Notes: generated from the letters alone by a model not told the origin. Numbered from the stretch's first letter, positions 1-8,242 are shown. The stretch: DNA of 64,000 bases from Roseiconus nitratireducens (GCF_008629675.1 NZ_VWOX01000003.1:248001-312000), one strand, 5' to 3'. Numbers and translations: made by a program.

Positions 1-233
1 GGGTCCAGAAACGCGGCGCCAAAGGACACCACGATCGCGACCACGCCCAGCATGGCGTGGTTGACGCGAAAACTGAGCACGGTCAGCAACACCAGGACGG
101 CAAGCAGGTTGCCGTGCGGGATGATTCCCAGCAACACGCCGAGTGCGACACCGCCGGCCAACTGGTGCGGAAACCTGCGCCCTGCGATCGCCTTGCGAAC
201 GTTGTTGAGCAGTTTGAGCGAAAAAATGACCAT
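1..233 (-). CDS. TIGR03546/DUF2062-like membrane protein, truncated at the window edge
   Basis: The reverse strand gives an open frame from an ATG at 233 to the window edge, so about 77 N-terminal residues are visible and the C-terminus is missing. The protein opens with a short basic stretch (LKLLNNVRKAIAGRRFPHQ). It continues with two hydrophobic segments separated by the turn GIIPHGN and a conserved-looking FRVNHAM. This order, amphipathic start then GxxLGxIPHGNLLA then paired membrane helices, resembles the small TIGR03546/DUF2062 membrane proteins, whose function is not known. The family assignment rests on pattern recall and would need a profile search. Nothing lies between it and the 13-bp repeat array that begins about 100 bp upstream. 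Confidence 0.55.
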   Translation of the reverse strand, partial: MVIFSLKLLNNVRKAIAGRRFPHQLAGGVALGVLLGIIPHGNLLAVLVLLTVLSFRVNHAMLGVVAIVVSFGAAFLD

Positions 234-330
234 GACGCTGCGCCTCCATGCGCACAGCCCGTTGCGGAACGTCCATCCTGTACCGCTATCGGCAATCGCC
301 CGGGCGTGAATCCACACAACCGTCACATTT

Positions 331-434
331 TCACTGATCGGATTCACTGATCGGATTCACTGATCGGATTCACTGATCGGATTCACTGATCGGATTCACT
401 GATCGGATTCACTGATCAGGGTCACTGATCGGTC
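331..434. repeat. 13-bp tandem repeat, 8 copies
   Basis: Eight head-to-tail copies of tcactgatcggat start at 331, 344, 357, 370, 383, 396, 409 and 422. The first six are identical, the seventh reads tcactgatcaggg and the eighth diverges after tcactgatcgg. There are no spacers, so this is a microsatellite-like array and not a CRISPR. It lies in the gene-free stretch 234-604, between two minus-strand genes. Confidence 0.95.
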
Positions 435-522
435 GGATCGGAGCGGGCATTTGGTCCGCCACACGGCCGGCATTGGGCCGCCATCGGGCTGAAACCGGGC
501 CGAAATCGCGTCTGAGAATGCA

Positions 523-555
523 ACCAGGCCCCGCGGAAGTTCCACGGGGCCTGGT
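523..555 (-). terminator. Strong hairpin downstream of the Gly/Met-rich gene
   Basis: A perfect 11-bp stem (accaggccccg at 523-533 and its complement at 545-555) with an 11-base loop lies 50 bp beyond the stop codon of the minus-strand gene ending at 605. On the minus strand the hairpin is followed by TTGCATTCTC, only a weak U-tract. It is a plausible transcript end, but not a textbook intrinsic terminator. Confidence 0.5.
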
Positions 556-604
556 CGTCGGTGCGTTCTAAAAGATCTGTGCCCGGCGGGCGGCACGCGA
601 TCAC

Positions 605-1501
605 TCAGCTGTCACTGGAGAGCGAATCGCTGGAGAGGGACTGGGATTCCGAGCTCTCCGAAGGGGTGCGGCTCTCGGCGATTCGGGTGGCTTCCCGCAC
701 GACCGCCATCGCAGCTTTGATCTCGATCGGTGAGAACCAGCGAACGTTCCCGGTGTATTTGCTTTCGACACGATTCTTGGCGGCCAGAGTCTGCCAGGAC
801 AGGTCGTCCATCAGGTTCCACGCTGCCGCCTGAGCGGTGTTCTGCGCGACTTGACCGTAGCCGAGTGCTTCGCACAGCACGTGAACGCGTTCGTCCTTGG
901 TGACCACTTCCAGCGGCACAATGGTGTAGGCCATCTTGGGGTTCGGATCCGGCTTGCCGTGCTCCAGACACACCGTCGTGACGGAAACCTTTTGCTCGCG
1001 TTGCGGCGGGATCCGCATGAAGCCGCCCATGCCGCCGCCCATGCCGCCCATGCCCATGCCGCCGCCCATGCCACCCATGCCGCCGCCCATTCCGCCCATG
1101 CCGCCGCCCATGGCTTGACCGCCGCCACCCATGCCGCCGCCCATGCCACCCATGCCGCCGCCCATACCTCCCATGCCGCCGCCCATGCCGCCCATGCCAC
1201 CGCCGAACTGGCCGTGGACGGGGACGCCGGCAAACTTGGCGGGCAAACGCAGGGTCATGGGTTCATCGGTCAGGTTGCGGACCAACAGGTTGGCCTTGGC
1301 AGCACTCAGCGGGATGAATTTGACGTCGACCTGACCTCCGTCCATCGCCGCGAAAAGTTCCGCCTGCGGCGGCTCGGGTTGGGCCGGATTGTCCGCCGAC
1401 GCGCCCGACGCCAGCAGCGTCAACGCCAGACAAGCGGATCCGGCCGTGAACAGTGCACGACGGGCGAAACGGAGATCGGCAGAGTGTGTGCGTTGAGACA
1501 C
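605..1501 (-). CDS. Secreted protein with a Gly/Met repeat domain
   Basis: About 298 residues from a GTG at 1501, chosen because AAGGAA lies just upstream and the product then starts with a typical signal peptide (RRALFTAGSACLALTLLASGASA). The frame is open further upstream but gives no sensible N-terminus. After cleavage comes a compact region of about 60 residues (ELFAAMDGGQVDVKFIP and onward). A block of about 64 residues made almost only of Gly and Met in GGM/GGGM units follows, and then a conserved-looking C-terminal domain of about 130 residues (PPQREQKVSVTTVCLEHGKPDP, then a helix-rich end). The layout suggests an exported protein with a flexible linker between two folded domains. I do not recognise the family. 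Methionine-rich repeats can bind Cu(I), but nothing here shows that this one does. Confidence 0.75.
   Translation of the reverse strand: MSQRTHSADLRFARRALFTAGSACLALTLLASGASADNPAQPEPPQAELFAAMDGGQVDVKFIPLSAAKANLLVRNLTDEPMTLRLPAKFAGVPVHGQFGGGMGGMGGGMGGMGGGMGGMGGGMGGGGQAMGGGMGGMGGGMGGMGGGMGMGGMGGGMGGFMRIPPQREQKVSVTTVCLEHGKPDPNPKMAYTIVPLEVVTKDERVHVLCEALGYGQVAQNTAQAAAWNLMDDLSWQTLAAKNRVESKYTGNVRWFSPIEIKAAMAVVREATRIAESRTPSESSESQSLSSDSLSSDS
1018..1205 (-). repeat. Gly/Met codon repeat inside the secreted protein
   Basis: On the plus strand this reads as runs of gccgcccat and gccgccgcccat with some cca variants, giving alternating GGM and GGGM on the coding strand. It covers roughly residues 99-162 of the protein. 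It is broken only by GQA near the middle, suggesting growth by slippage or unequal exchange under selection for Gly and Met. Confidence 0.9.
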
Positions 1502-1880
1502 GTTGAAGTTCCTTGTGCGTTTTGGGCCGGCGGATGAAGAGCGGATCAGATCGGCGCGGCCTGGAATTGGGGATAACTTCACCGCAGCAACATCGCCGTC
1601 TTGAAGGAGGGCGAGGCTGCTTCGGCGAAACCAGGCACGAGGAAGGAGGCAGGTGAATCGCGGCCCAAAACTCCCCAGGGGATGATCGCGAATCGTTCCT
1701 CGAACCTCCTTCAGCATAGTTCGGCGAATAGGCAGGACCAAGTAGAAAGCTCTGCGGGAGCCAGGAGGAACCGCCGAAAAGCGAAAATTTGGGCCAATCG
1801 CTTCAATCCTAAGTGCTTTTCAGGGTGCACCCTGCTTTGGGACACAAGTCGCTTCCCGGGAGGAGGTCGTGCAGCTTTGA

Positions 1881-1905
1881 ATCACCCTCCCTCCGTGAGG
1901 GTGAT
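1881..1905 (-). terminator. Hairpin directly after the HEXXH membrane protein gene
   Basis: A perfect 9-bp stem (atcaccctc at 1881-1889, its complement at 1897-1905) with a 7-base loop begins six bases beyond the stop codon of the minus-strand gene ending at 1912. No U-tract follows. The rest of the gene-free stretch 1502-1911 shows no convincing coding frame. Confidence 0.5.
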
Positions 1906-1911
1906 TTCACC

Positions 1912-2523
1912 TCACTTGACCGGGTCGCCTGCGGAATTCCTGCTGCCGGCACCATCCCTACCGGTGTCATCGGCTGCCGCGTCGGCCTTGCCGCCGCCCG
2001 GTGTGTTCGGAAAGCCGTCCGGCCGCCGGGCTTTTGATTCTTTCACCGACACCGGGGGCAACAGTGAATCCAGGGCGTAGGCCTCGATCTCGAACGGATT
2101 CTCTCGATATCCGTCTCGACCGCGGACATACAACCACAGCGACCACCCCAGGTACGCCGGCACGAACAGCGGCCCCCAACGTCCATACTGGCGGACGTGC
2201 ACGTGCTCGTGCGTCCGCGTCCGTTCCAGGGCCAAACGGTCACAACCGAAGACGGCATATCCCAGGGTCATTGCCGCCGCGGAGACCGGTAATCGGCGTA
2301 GCACCCAGGCCACCCCGGGTCCGTGCATTTCGATGACGCCCTGAACCACCCGGAACCGGGCCAGCAGCAGCAGTCCGATGCCGACGGCGAAACACGTATT
2401 GGGGGCGGCCCACAAATAACACACCGTTCGCCGCACGGCACCGGACCGCTGCGGCGGCGAATCAACCTTCCGGTCATTTCGCTCGGTGATCAATCTGAAT
2501 CCCCTTTCGGCCCTCAGCGACAT
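1912..2523 (-). CDS. Small membrane protein with an HEXXH motif
   Basis: 203 residues from the ATG at 2523. A TTG at 2493 preceded by AAAGGGG is a credible alternative start. The protein has two hydrophobic segments in its first half (CFAVGIGLLLLARF and LPVSAAAMTLGYAVFG). Then comes THEHVHVRQYGRWG, an HEXXH sequence (HEHVH) as used by zinc metallopeptidases, then a third hydrophobic segment (LFVPAYLGWSLWLYV) and ENPFEIEAYA. The Glu in ENPFEIEAY is a candidate third zinc ligand, as in gluzincins. The C-terminal 40 residues are low complexity and rich in Gly, Ala and Asp. I cannot name a family. It is divergent from the phosphofructokinase gene, with a shared 219-bp gap. Confidence 0.65.
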   Translation of the reverse strand: MSLRAERGFRLITERNDRKVDSPPQRSGAVRRTVCYLWAAPNTCFAVGIGLLLLARFRVVQGVIEMHGPGVAWVLRRLPVSAAAMTLGYAVFGCDRLALERTRTHEHVHVRQYGRWGPLFVPAYLGWSLWLYVRGRDGYRENPFEIEAYALDSLLPPVSVKESKARRPDGFPNTPGGGKADAAADDTGRDGAGSRNSAGDPVK

Positions 2524-2742
2524 TTCCGATCTTCACACGATCGGCTCGGCGACCGCCACGTGCTGGCGGCGATCGCCCGCTTGCGGCAACTCGGTCGGAC
2601 GCCGCTACCGATCTGGTTCGGCCCCTCTTTCGCCCGCGGTCACTTTACACCACAACTACGACGGCGCGACGGGAACTCCGGATCCGACTTCTTTTCAGAT
2701 CCGATCCACGTACCAAATCCGATCCACGTACTGGGACACAGC

Positions 2743-3939
2743 ATGTCCGTCGAAATCATCGAGGATGGCAGCGTCCATCTCTACGGCCGCGAACGGCTGA
2801 GCGATCGTCCACGAATCGGAATCCTGACTTCCGGCGGAGACTGCCCGGGGCTCAACGCAGTGATCCGCGCGACCACCAAGGCCGGATTCTGGTTGGGATA
2901 CGACGTCGTTGGCTTTCGTGACGGAATGGAAGGCCTGGTCGATCCGGTTCGCTACCAAGTGCTCAGCCCCCGCAACACGGCCGGAATTCTGGTCCAAGGC
3001 GGAACGATTCTGGGATCGACCAACAAGGGACGCTTTGGGACACGCGTGGGCGTCAGCGGCCGTGCAGAAATCGATCCGGCTCTGGTGCGGAAAGTGGCAT
3101 CCACCTTCGAGTATTTGAAACTGGAAGGGCTGATCATTGTCGGTGGTGACGGCTCTCTTTCCACCGCCCTGCAGTTTCACGAGGCCGGTCTGCCGGTGGT
3201 CGGCGTCCCCAAAACGATCGACAACGACTTGGCGCGAACAGCTTTCACGTTCGGCTTCAACAGCGCGGTCTTGTGCTGCGCCGACGCGCTGGATCGGCTG
3301 CACACGACCGCGGCCAGCCATCGCCGGGTCATGGTCCTGGAAGTGATGGGTCGTCACACAGGCTGGATCGCGCTGCACGGCGGGATCGCCGGCGGGGCCG
3401 ACGTGATCTTGATCCCCGAGATCGGATGGACCTACGAGAACGTGCTCGCGAAGATCGAAGAACGCCGTTCCATGGGGAAGGACTTTACCCTGGTCGTCGT
3501 CGCCGAAGGCGCTCACCTGCCATCGGGCGGCCTGGTCACCAGTGACCAGGAATCGGGCAACGCCCAAGTCAAGCTGGGCGGGATCGGCCCGCTGGTCACC
3601 GCGCGGCTCGCTGAGGTTTGCCAGCAAGACGTCCGCTGCGTCGTGCTGGGGCACCTGCAACGCGGCGGCGGACCCACCACGTTCGACCGCGTTCTCGCCA
3701 GCCAATACGGGGCGCACGCGGTCCGTTTGATCGTGGAACGAAAATTCGGCCAGATGGTCTGCAGCCAGCCGCCCGACATCCTGGACGTCCCGATCGCCGA
3801 AGCGGTGCACCAGATCCGTACCGTGGACGCTCACGGGTCGGCGGTTCAAACGGCGCGGGCCATGGGAATCTGCTTTGGCGATACCCCCGGCTATCAAAAC
3901 CCGTTTGCCGGCGGCTCCGGCAAAGTCGCCTCGGTCTGA
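2743..3939 (+). CDS. pfkA: 6-phosphofructokinase
   Basis: 398 residues. It phosphorylates fructose 6-phosphate in glycolysis in the cytoplasm. The start is the ATG at 2743; the open frame extends further upstream but gives low-complexity residues there. The PFKA fold is clear: GGDCPGLN (31-38), GGDGS (134-138), PKTIDND (156-162) and MGRHTGW (about 202-208). The phosphoryl-donor positions are mixed. Gly follows GGD, as in ATP-using enzymes, whereas Lys in PKTIDND is the residue typical of pyrophosphate-using enzymes. This Gly/Lys pair is known from some ATP-dependent group III enzymes, so ATP is the more likely donor but is not proven. The gene stands alone, about 540 bp before the desaturase. 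Confidence 0.9.
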   Translation: MSVEIIEDGSVHLYGRERLSDRPRIGILTSGGDCPGLNAVIRATTKAGFWLGYDVVGFRDGMEGLVDPVRYQVLSPRNTAGILVQGGTILGSTNKGRFGTRVGVSGRAEIDPALVRKVASTFEYLKLEGLIIVGGDGSLSTALQFHEAGLPVVGVPKTIDNDLARTAFTFGFNSAVLCCADALDRLHTTAASHRRVMVLEVMGRHTGWIALHGGIAGGADVILIPEIGWTYENVLAKIEERRSMGKDFTLVVVAEGAHLPSGGLVTSDQESGNAQVKLGGIGPLVTARLAEVCQQDVRCVVLGHLQRGGGPTTFDRVLASQYGAHAVRLIVERKFGQMVCSQPPDILDVPIAEAVHQIRTVDAHGSAVQTARAMGICFGDTPGYQNPFAGGSGKVASV

Positions 3940-4475
3940 GACGGGGGACGGGCAAGGCCAAACAAAAAACGGCCGAGTTCCACGCCGAAACGGGAAACTT
4001 GGCCGCTGTTTGAAAACCGTCTGGCAAGCAGTCAACGGGATCCTTTCACTCCCACGGTGAAGACGATCCCGCGTCCTCCTGTTCGTCCGCGTCGAGTCCA
4101 CAAAACAGCGGACTCTCACCGGTAACCCGGTCTATCGGCTCGCGCCGGCCCGGATTCGGGTCGGAAAGTGGCGTTTTCCTGGAATCGCTCCCGCGACGGG
4201 TGACGTCCCACCGATCGCTGCAACTGGGTCGAGTTTTCCGCCTGACACCGGTGCGTCGACCACCGACACCCCCACCTCGACAATTTGTCGCATGCCGACG
4301 ACGAAACGGCGGTCCGGCCCGCAGGGGGGAACGGGCAAATCTTTTACACGGCCGTTACATCCATTTGCCGTGGTCTAGACAGAACCGGAAACCAATCTTC
4401 CTAAACTTTCGCCCATCTGCGATGGAATCGACTGCCGCACCGGCACCCAACCGCTTCGAACGAGGAATCGTCATC
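3940..4475. other. Gene-free stretch between phosphofructokinase and desaturase
   Basis: 536 bp without a convincing gene. It holds the hairpin at 3970-4005 and a second, shorter one at 4094-4115 (gagtcc paired with ggactc around a 10-base loop). The right-hand part should contain the desaturase promoter, but I could not identify -35/-10 boxes with confidence. Confidence 0.6.
3970..4005. terminator. Imperfect hairpin after phosphofructokinase
   Basis: The arms cggccgagtt and aacttggccg pair with one mismatch, 30 bp past the pfkA stop. The clean run of six A lies on the left, so a U-tract would form only on the minus-strand transcript. The plus side reads only gctgtttg. It may act weakly or in both directions. 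Confidence 0.35.
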
Positions 4476-5510
4476 ATGGCGAATGTAGTGGAATCCCTTC
4501 CGAATCCCCCCAGCCAACCGGTCGCTCCCGATGCGGAGGAACTGCGTGGCGGCGTGGGTTCGCCCCAAACTGCACCGAACAGCACGAAGGCTCCCCAGGG
4601 ACAGACCAATCCGGAACTTGGCACCGCCGCCCAACGGAAGCGGTTCTCCAATCTGTCTTGGTGGGCAATCGGCTGGCTGGGGTTGGCGCACCTGGTGGTC
4701 ATTTGTGTGGCGCCGTTCACATTCACGCTGGCCGGATTGGCCGTCGCCGTCGTGCTGCACTGGCTGACAGGCAGCATCGGAATCTGTCTGGGTTACCACC
4801 GACTGCTGACGCACTCCGGCATGAAGACCTCCACCTGGTTCAAATACGTGCTGGCGGGTGTCGGATCGCTGGCCGGAGAAGGAACGCCGTTGGATTGGGT
4901 GGCCGACCACCGCAAGCACCACAAACACAGCGACCAAGACGGCGATCCCCATTCGCCGCATGACGGCGGTTGGTGGAGCCACATGTTCTGGCTGGCGTTT
5001 CACACGCACAACGGCGACCGCGATGCATACCTGCAGCGTTGGGTTCCCGACTTGTATAAGTTGCGTGGCATGAGAATCATGGATTACCTGTTCCTGCCGA
5101 TCCACCTGCTCAGCGGCGTCATCTTGTTTGGTGCCGGTTATCTGTTCGGTGGCGTCGAATTGGGTACCTCCCTGTTGGTCTGGGGACTGTTCGTGCGGCT
5201 GGTGTTCGTGCTGCACGCCACCTGGATGGTCAACAGCGCCTCTCACATCTGGGGTTACAAGAACTACGAGACCACCGACGACAGCCGGAACAACTGGTTG
5301 GTGGCGATCGTGGCTTACGGCGAAGGTTGGCACAACAACCACCACGCGCACCCACGGATGGCAAAACACGGTCACAAATGGTGGGAATTCGACATCACCT
5401 GGCAAGCCATTCGCCTGTTCCGAAAACTGGGCTTGGTTTGGGACGTCGTCGACTATCGAACGGCGGCGGAGAAGAAAGCCCGCGAACAACAACCGACGTC
5501 GGCCGCCTGA
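4476..5510 (+). CDS. Membrane fatty-acid desaturase (acyl-CoA delta-9 type)
   Basis: 344 residues from the ATG at 4476, chosen for the GAGGAA ribosome site 9 bases upstream; an in-frame ATG at 4422 has none. The enzyme inserts a double bond into saturated acyl chains using a di-iron centre and O2, and so adjusts membrane fluidity. The three histidine boxes are intact: HRLLTH (108-113), HRKHH (145-149) and HNNHH (286-290). Four hydrophobic segments fit the usual two-hairpin membrane topology. The first 55 residues are Pro/Gln/Thr-rich and unlike the core. A perfect intrinsic terminator follows, so it is probably a single-gene transcript. Confidence 0.9.
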   Translation: MANVVESLPNPPSQPVAPDAEELRGGVGSPQTAPNSTKAPQGQTNPELGTAAQRKRFSNLSWWAIGWLGLAHLVVICVAPFTFTLAGLAVAVVLHWLTGSIGICLGYHRLLTHSGMKTSTWFKYVLAGVGSLAGEGTPLDWVADHRKHHKHSDQDGDPHSPHDGGWWSHMFWLAFHTHNGDRDAYLQRWVPDLYKLRGMRIMDYLFLPIHLLSGVILFGAGYLFGGVELGTSLLVWGLFVRLVFVLHATWMVNSASHIWGYKNYETTDDSRNNWLVAIVAYGEGWHNNHHAHPRMAKHGHKWWEFDITWQAIRLFRKLGLVWDVVDYRTAAEKKAREQQPTSAA

Positions 5511-5589
5511 ACCCTGGCGGAACGACGCAGCCCTCGCCAGACTTGACGCCTCCGTACGTTCTGTCAGCTGGCGACCTTCAACCGATCGG

Positions 5590-5621
5590 CCCGACGCATG
5601 TCACGCATGCGTCGGGTTTTT
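5590..5621 (+). terminator. Intrinsic terminator of the desaturase gene
   Basis: A perfect 11-bp stem (cccgacgcatg paired with catgcgtcggg), a 5-base loop and five T residues at 5617-5621. This is the cleanest Rho-independent terminator in the window, 80 bp beyond the desaturase stop. Confidence 0.92.
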
Positions 5622-5655
5622 CGTTGGACCGAATTGCTTTTGCCCGATCGCTTTT

Positions 5656-5709
5656 GGCGGGTCACTGCTGGCGGGTCACTGTCGGCGGATCACTGTCGGC
5701 GGGTCATTT
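5656..5709. repeat. 14-bp tandem repeat, 4 copies
   Basis: Copies of ggcgggtcactgtc begin at 5656, 5670, 5684 and 5698. They differ at one or two positions, and the last is incomplete. The array lies between the desaturase terminator and the FabZ-like gene, ending about 45 bp before its start codon. Confidence 0.9.
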
Positions 5710-5752
5710 TCGTCTCGACCGCCATCGTTCTTGCTCAACCGAGGAACCGTTG

Positions 5753-6295
5753 ATGAACGACCATCCGCATCCCACTGCCCCTTCGCAACCGACCGATCAC
5801 CAGCACCAGTTTGAACGCGTCGAGGACTACCTGCACCACCGCGCCCCGTACCTGCTGATCGACGCCATCGAACGCCTGGAATCCAAGTCGATCGTCACCC
5901 GATCGACCGTGCCGGACGACGCCTTCTTCATCACCGGCCATTTTCCGGGCGCCCCGATCCTTCCCGGTGCGATGATGCAGGAGATGACGACCCAAACCGC
6001 GGGGATTCTGATTGCGGCCCGGTACAATCCGATGGCCCAATTTGACACGCACGATCCGGACGCGAACCCGTACGCCCTGGGCGTCCTGGTCAAGGTCTCC
6101 CACGCCCGCTACCGCGGCTTTGCCCGTCCCGGCGACGAGTTGCGGATCGAAGTCCGGTTGGAAGATCGGTTCGCCAACGTCTTCGATTTCAAAGGCCGCG
6201 TCGCCTGCCGTGATCAGACACTGATGCGGAACCAGTTCCAATTGGCCAATGTCGCCTCGCGGACGCTGCGTGGCCTCCCGGCGGCGACGTCTTGA
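5753..6295 (+). CDS. FabZ-like 3-hydroxyacyl-ACP dehydratase (hotdog fold)
   Basis: 180 residues from the ATG at 5753, with GAGGAA about 7 bases upstream. FabZ enzymes dehydrate 3-hydroxyacyl-ACP in fatty-acid elongation. The signature is present: HFPGAPILPGAMMQE at residues 63-77, with the catalytic His63 and Glu77, after YLLIDAIERLE. At 180 residues it is longer than the usual 140-150. It carries an extra His-rich N-terminus and an insert after the active-site helix (YNPMAQFDTHDPDANPY). This suggests a paralogue with a special substrate rather than the housekeeping FabZ. It is not in a fab operon, but the previous gene is a fatty-acid desaturase. It converges on the NIPSNAP gene with a 28-bp gap. 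Confidence 0.82.
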   Translation: MNDHPHPTAPSQPTDHQHQFERVEDYLHHRAPYLLIDAIERLESKSIVTRSTVPDDAFFITGHFPGAPILPGAMMQEMTTQTAGILIAARYNPMAQFDTHDPDANPYALGVLVKVSHARYRGFARPGDELRIEVRLEDRFANVFDFKGRVACRDQTLMRNQFQLANVASRTLRGLPAATS

Positions 6296-6323
6296 GACGG
6301 CCCGCCGCGTCCTCGATGCCCCA

Positions 6324-7139
6324 TCACATCTGCGAATAGGGCTTTGCCGCCAACACGTCCTGATCAATCCGGCTGACGGTGCCTTTGTATTTCTCCACGC
6401 CTTTGAGCACTTGCCAGTCGGGATGATTGCGAAACGTGTCCCAGGCTTTCTGGCGGGCCGCATCGTCGGGATACACCGTCAGGTAGATCAGGCAGGGCGT
6501 CTGGGGACCGATCAGGCACTGGCCCAGGAACACCGGCTGGATCCCGCTGTCCAAAAAGATCGGCACCTCCCCGTTGTTGAACATGTCCACCTTCAAATCG
6601 CCAAGCCGCTCGTTGGGGCTTTCATACAATCGCAGCTCGTAGACCCGTTGCTGATTCTCCAGCGTTCCCGCCGGCACGTTCAGTTTCGGCATGCAGTCCA
6701 TCGCCACGAGCAATTCACTGCGAATCCGCTTGTAGGGAACCTGATCCGGCTCGATGCCGATCGACTCCCGGGCGTCCTGCTGGAATTGCGAGTCATCCCG
6801 CAAACCGGAAGCAACGCGGACCAGATCGTTGGGCGAGTCATAGGGAATGACCACGATCACGCGGGAATCCTCGCTGGAATCCTTCTCCGTCGGCTCCGCC
6901 GGAGCAAACACGCCGACCGGTCCGACATCCTGCCTGCCCAGGGCGGGCAACAGGGCATCGCGCAAATAAGCATCCAACGCTTTCGCCGACGAGGCATCTT
7001 TCAACTGGTAGGTGCGTACTTCGTAATACTGCTTGTCCATCGGCTTCTCCGGATCGGCGGCGTGCGACAGGCCCGCGAAAAAGGTGGCCAAAAGGGCAAG
7101 GGCGACGGGCAGAATCGCAGCACTCGATCGATCAATCAT
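6324..7139 (-). CDS. Secreted NIPSNAP-family protein
   Basis: 271 residues with a signal peptide (LPVALALLATFFAGLSHAA). It holds two copies of a ferredoxin-like NIPSNAP module, one starting YYEVRTYQL (about residue 38) and one starting VYELRLYES (about 165). GGAGAG precedes the ATG. NIPSNAP domains belong to the dimeric alpha/beta-barrel group and their biochemical role is poorly defined. Exported versions are common in planctomycetes. It is divergent from the TerC gene. Confidence 0.82.
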   Translation of the reverse strand: MIDRSSAAILPVALALLATFFAGLSHAADPEKPMDKQYYEVRTYQLKDASSAKALDAYLRDALLPALGRQDVGPVGVFAPAEPTEKDSSEDSRVIVVIPYDSPNDLVRVASGLRDDSQFQQDARESIGIEPDQVPYKRIRSELLVAMDCMPKLNVPAGTLENQQRVYELRLYESPNERLGDLKVDMFNNGEVPIFLDSGIQPVFLGQCLIGPQTPCLIYLTVYPDDAARQKAWDTFRNHPDWQVLKGVEKYKGTVSRIDQDVLAAKPYSQM

Positions 7140-7350
7140 GGTCTCTCTCCAATCATCTTTTCGGAAGGTTAGCGGGGTTGAGCCCGCGACGGCCCGCGCA
7201 TCATAATCCCGCCTCGCCCGCGGCGCGGAGCGGTCCAGGCCGGCCGATCGGCTTCAGCCGTTGCTCCGTGGGGGCGAATCCTTTCGCAATTCTCCTCTCG
7301 CTTCGGGTACCAGCGTGTTCGACAAGATTGGTCAGATCGCGTCCATCGGG

Positions 7351-8223
7351 ATGCAACCTCATCTGTTGTTGGCCGAAGCAGCTGCGACCGCTGAAGAAGC
7401 AACGGCGGCGGCGGGCGAAGAATCATTGTTCTCCATCGGCGGCCTGCTGACACTGGGGATGCTGGTGCTGCTGCAAGCGGTGCTGGGATTCGACAACCTG
7501 CTGTACATCTCGATCGAAAGCAAACGGGTTCCGGAAGAGCAGCAGTCGATGGTCCGAAAAACCGGCATCGGACTGGCCATCGTATTCCGAATCGTTTTGT
7601 TGTTCGTCGTCGTGCACCTGATCCAACGGCTGGAAAACCCGTTCGCGCACTACGTCTCCGATCCGCTGGAAATGCACGTCTCCGGCCACAGCCTGATCGT
7701 GTTGTTCGGCGGCGGTTTCATTTTGTGGACGGCGCTCAAGGAAATCTATCACCTGCTGGCGATTCATGAGGTGGGCGACGGAAGCGAAGACGAGTCCAAA
7801 CGCAGTTCGGCCGGCAAAGCCATCGGGCTGATTGTCGCGATGAACCTTGTGTTTTCGTTCGATTCAATTTTGAGCGCGATGGCGCTGACCGACTCGTTCG
7901 CGATCATGGCAACGGCCATCGTGATCAGCGGTCTGCTGATGATCTGGCTGGCCGACCACGTTGCGGAATTCTTGAAGAAGAATCGGATGTATGAAGTCCT
8001 GGGACTGTTCATCCTGTTCATCGTCGGCGTGATGCTGGTCAGCGAGGGCGGGCACTTGGCCCAGCTGGAGTTCTTTGGGTATCACGTCACGCCGATGGCC
8101 AAGAGCACTTTCTACTTCGTGCTGTTCGTGCTGATCGTCGTCGACATTGTCCAGGGACGCTATCAGAAGAAGCTGATCGCCAAACAACAGCGTTCCCAGA
8201 CGAAGACGCCCACGACGGCGTGA
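7351..8223 (+). CDS. TerC-family integral membrane protein
   Basis: 290 residues from the ATG at 7351. A GTG at 7315 in the same frame is possible, and neither start has a strong ribosome site. Seven or more hydrophobic helices are visible. The family's acidic membrane motifs are present in the order LGFDNLLYI (early) and FSFDSILSA (middle), and a charged cytoplasmic loop (EVGDGSEDESKRSS) lies between the halves. TerC/Alx proteins have been linked to export of manganese and other metals and to tellurite resistance. Which ion is moved here cannot be told. Confidence 0.87.
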   Translation: MQPHLLLAEAAATAEEATAAAGEESLFSIGGLLTLGMLVLLQAVLGFDNLLYISIESKRVPEEQQSMVRKTGIGLAIVFRIVLLFVVVHLIQRLENPFAHYVSDPLEMHVSGHSLIVLFGGGFILWTALKEIYHLLAIHEVGDGSEDESKRSSAGKAIGLIVAMNLVFSFDSILSAMALTDSFAIMATAIVISGLLMIWLADHVAEFLKKNRMYEVLGLFILFIVGVMLVSEGGHLAQLEFFGYHVTPMAKSTFYFVLFVLIVVDIVQGRYQKKLIAKQQRSQTKTPTTA

Positions 8224-8242
8224 CGGGCGTTCCGGTGACCGG

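Noticed and set aside
331-434. Possible CRISPR array
   Set aside because: Repeats of 13 bp are directly adjacent with no spacers and there is no cas gene.
2695-4119. 474-codon minus-strand frame opposite phosphofructokinase
   Set aside because: Shadow frame: Arg/Gln/His-rich with no recognisable start or motif, and phosphofructokinase is clear.
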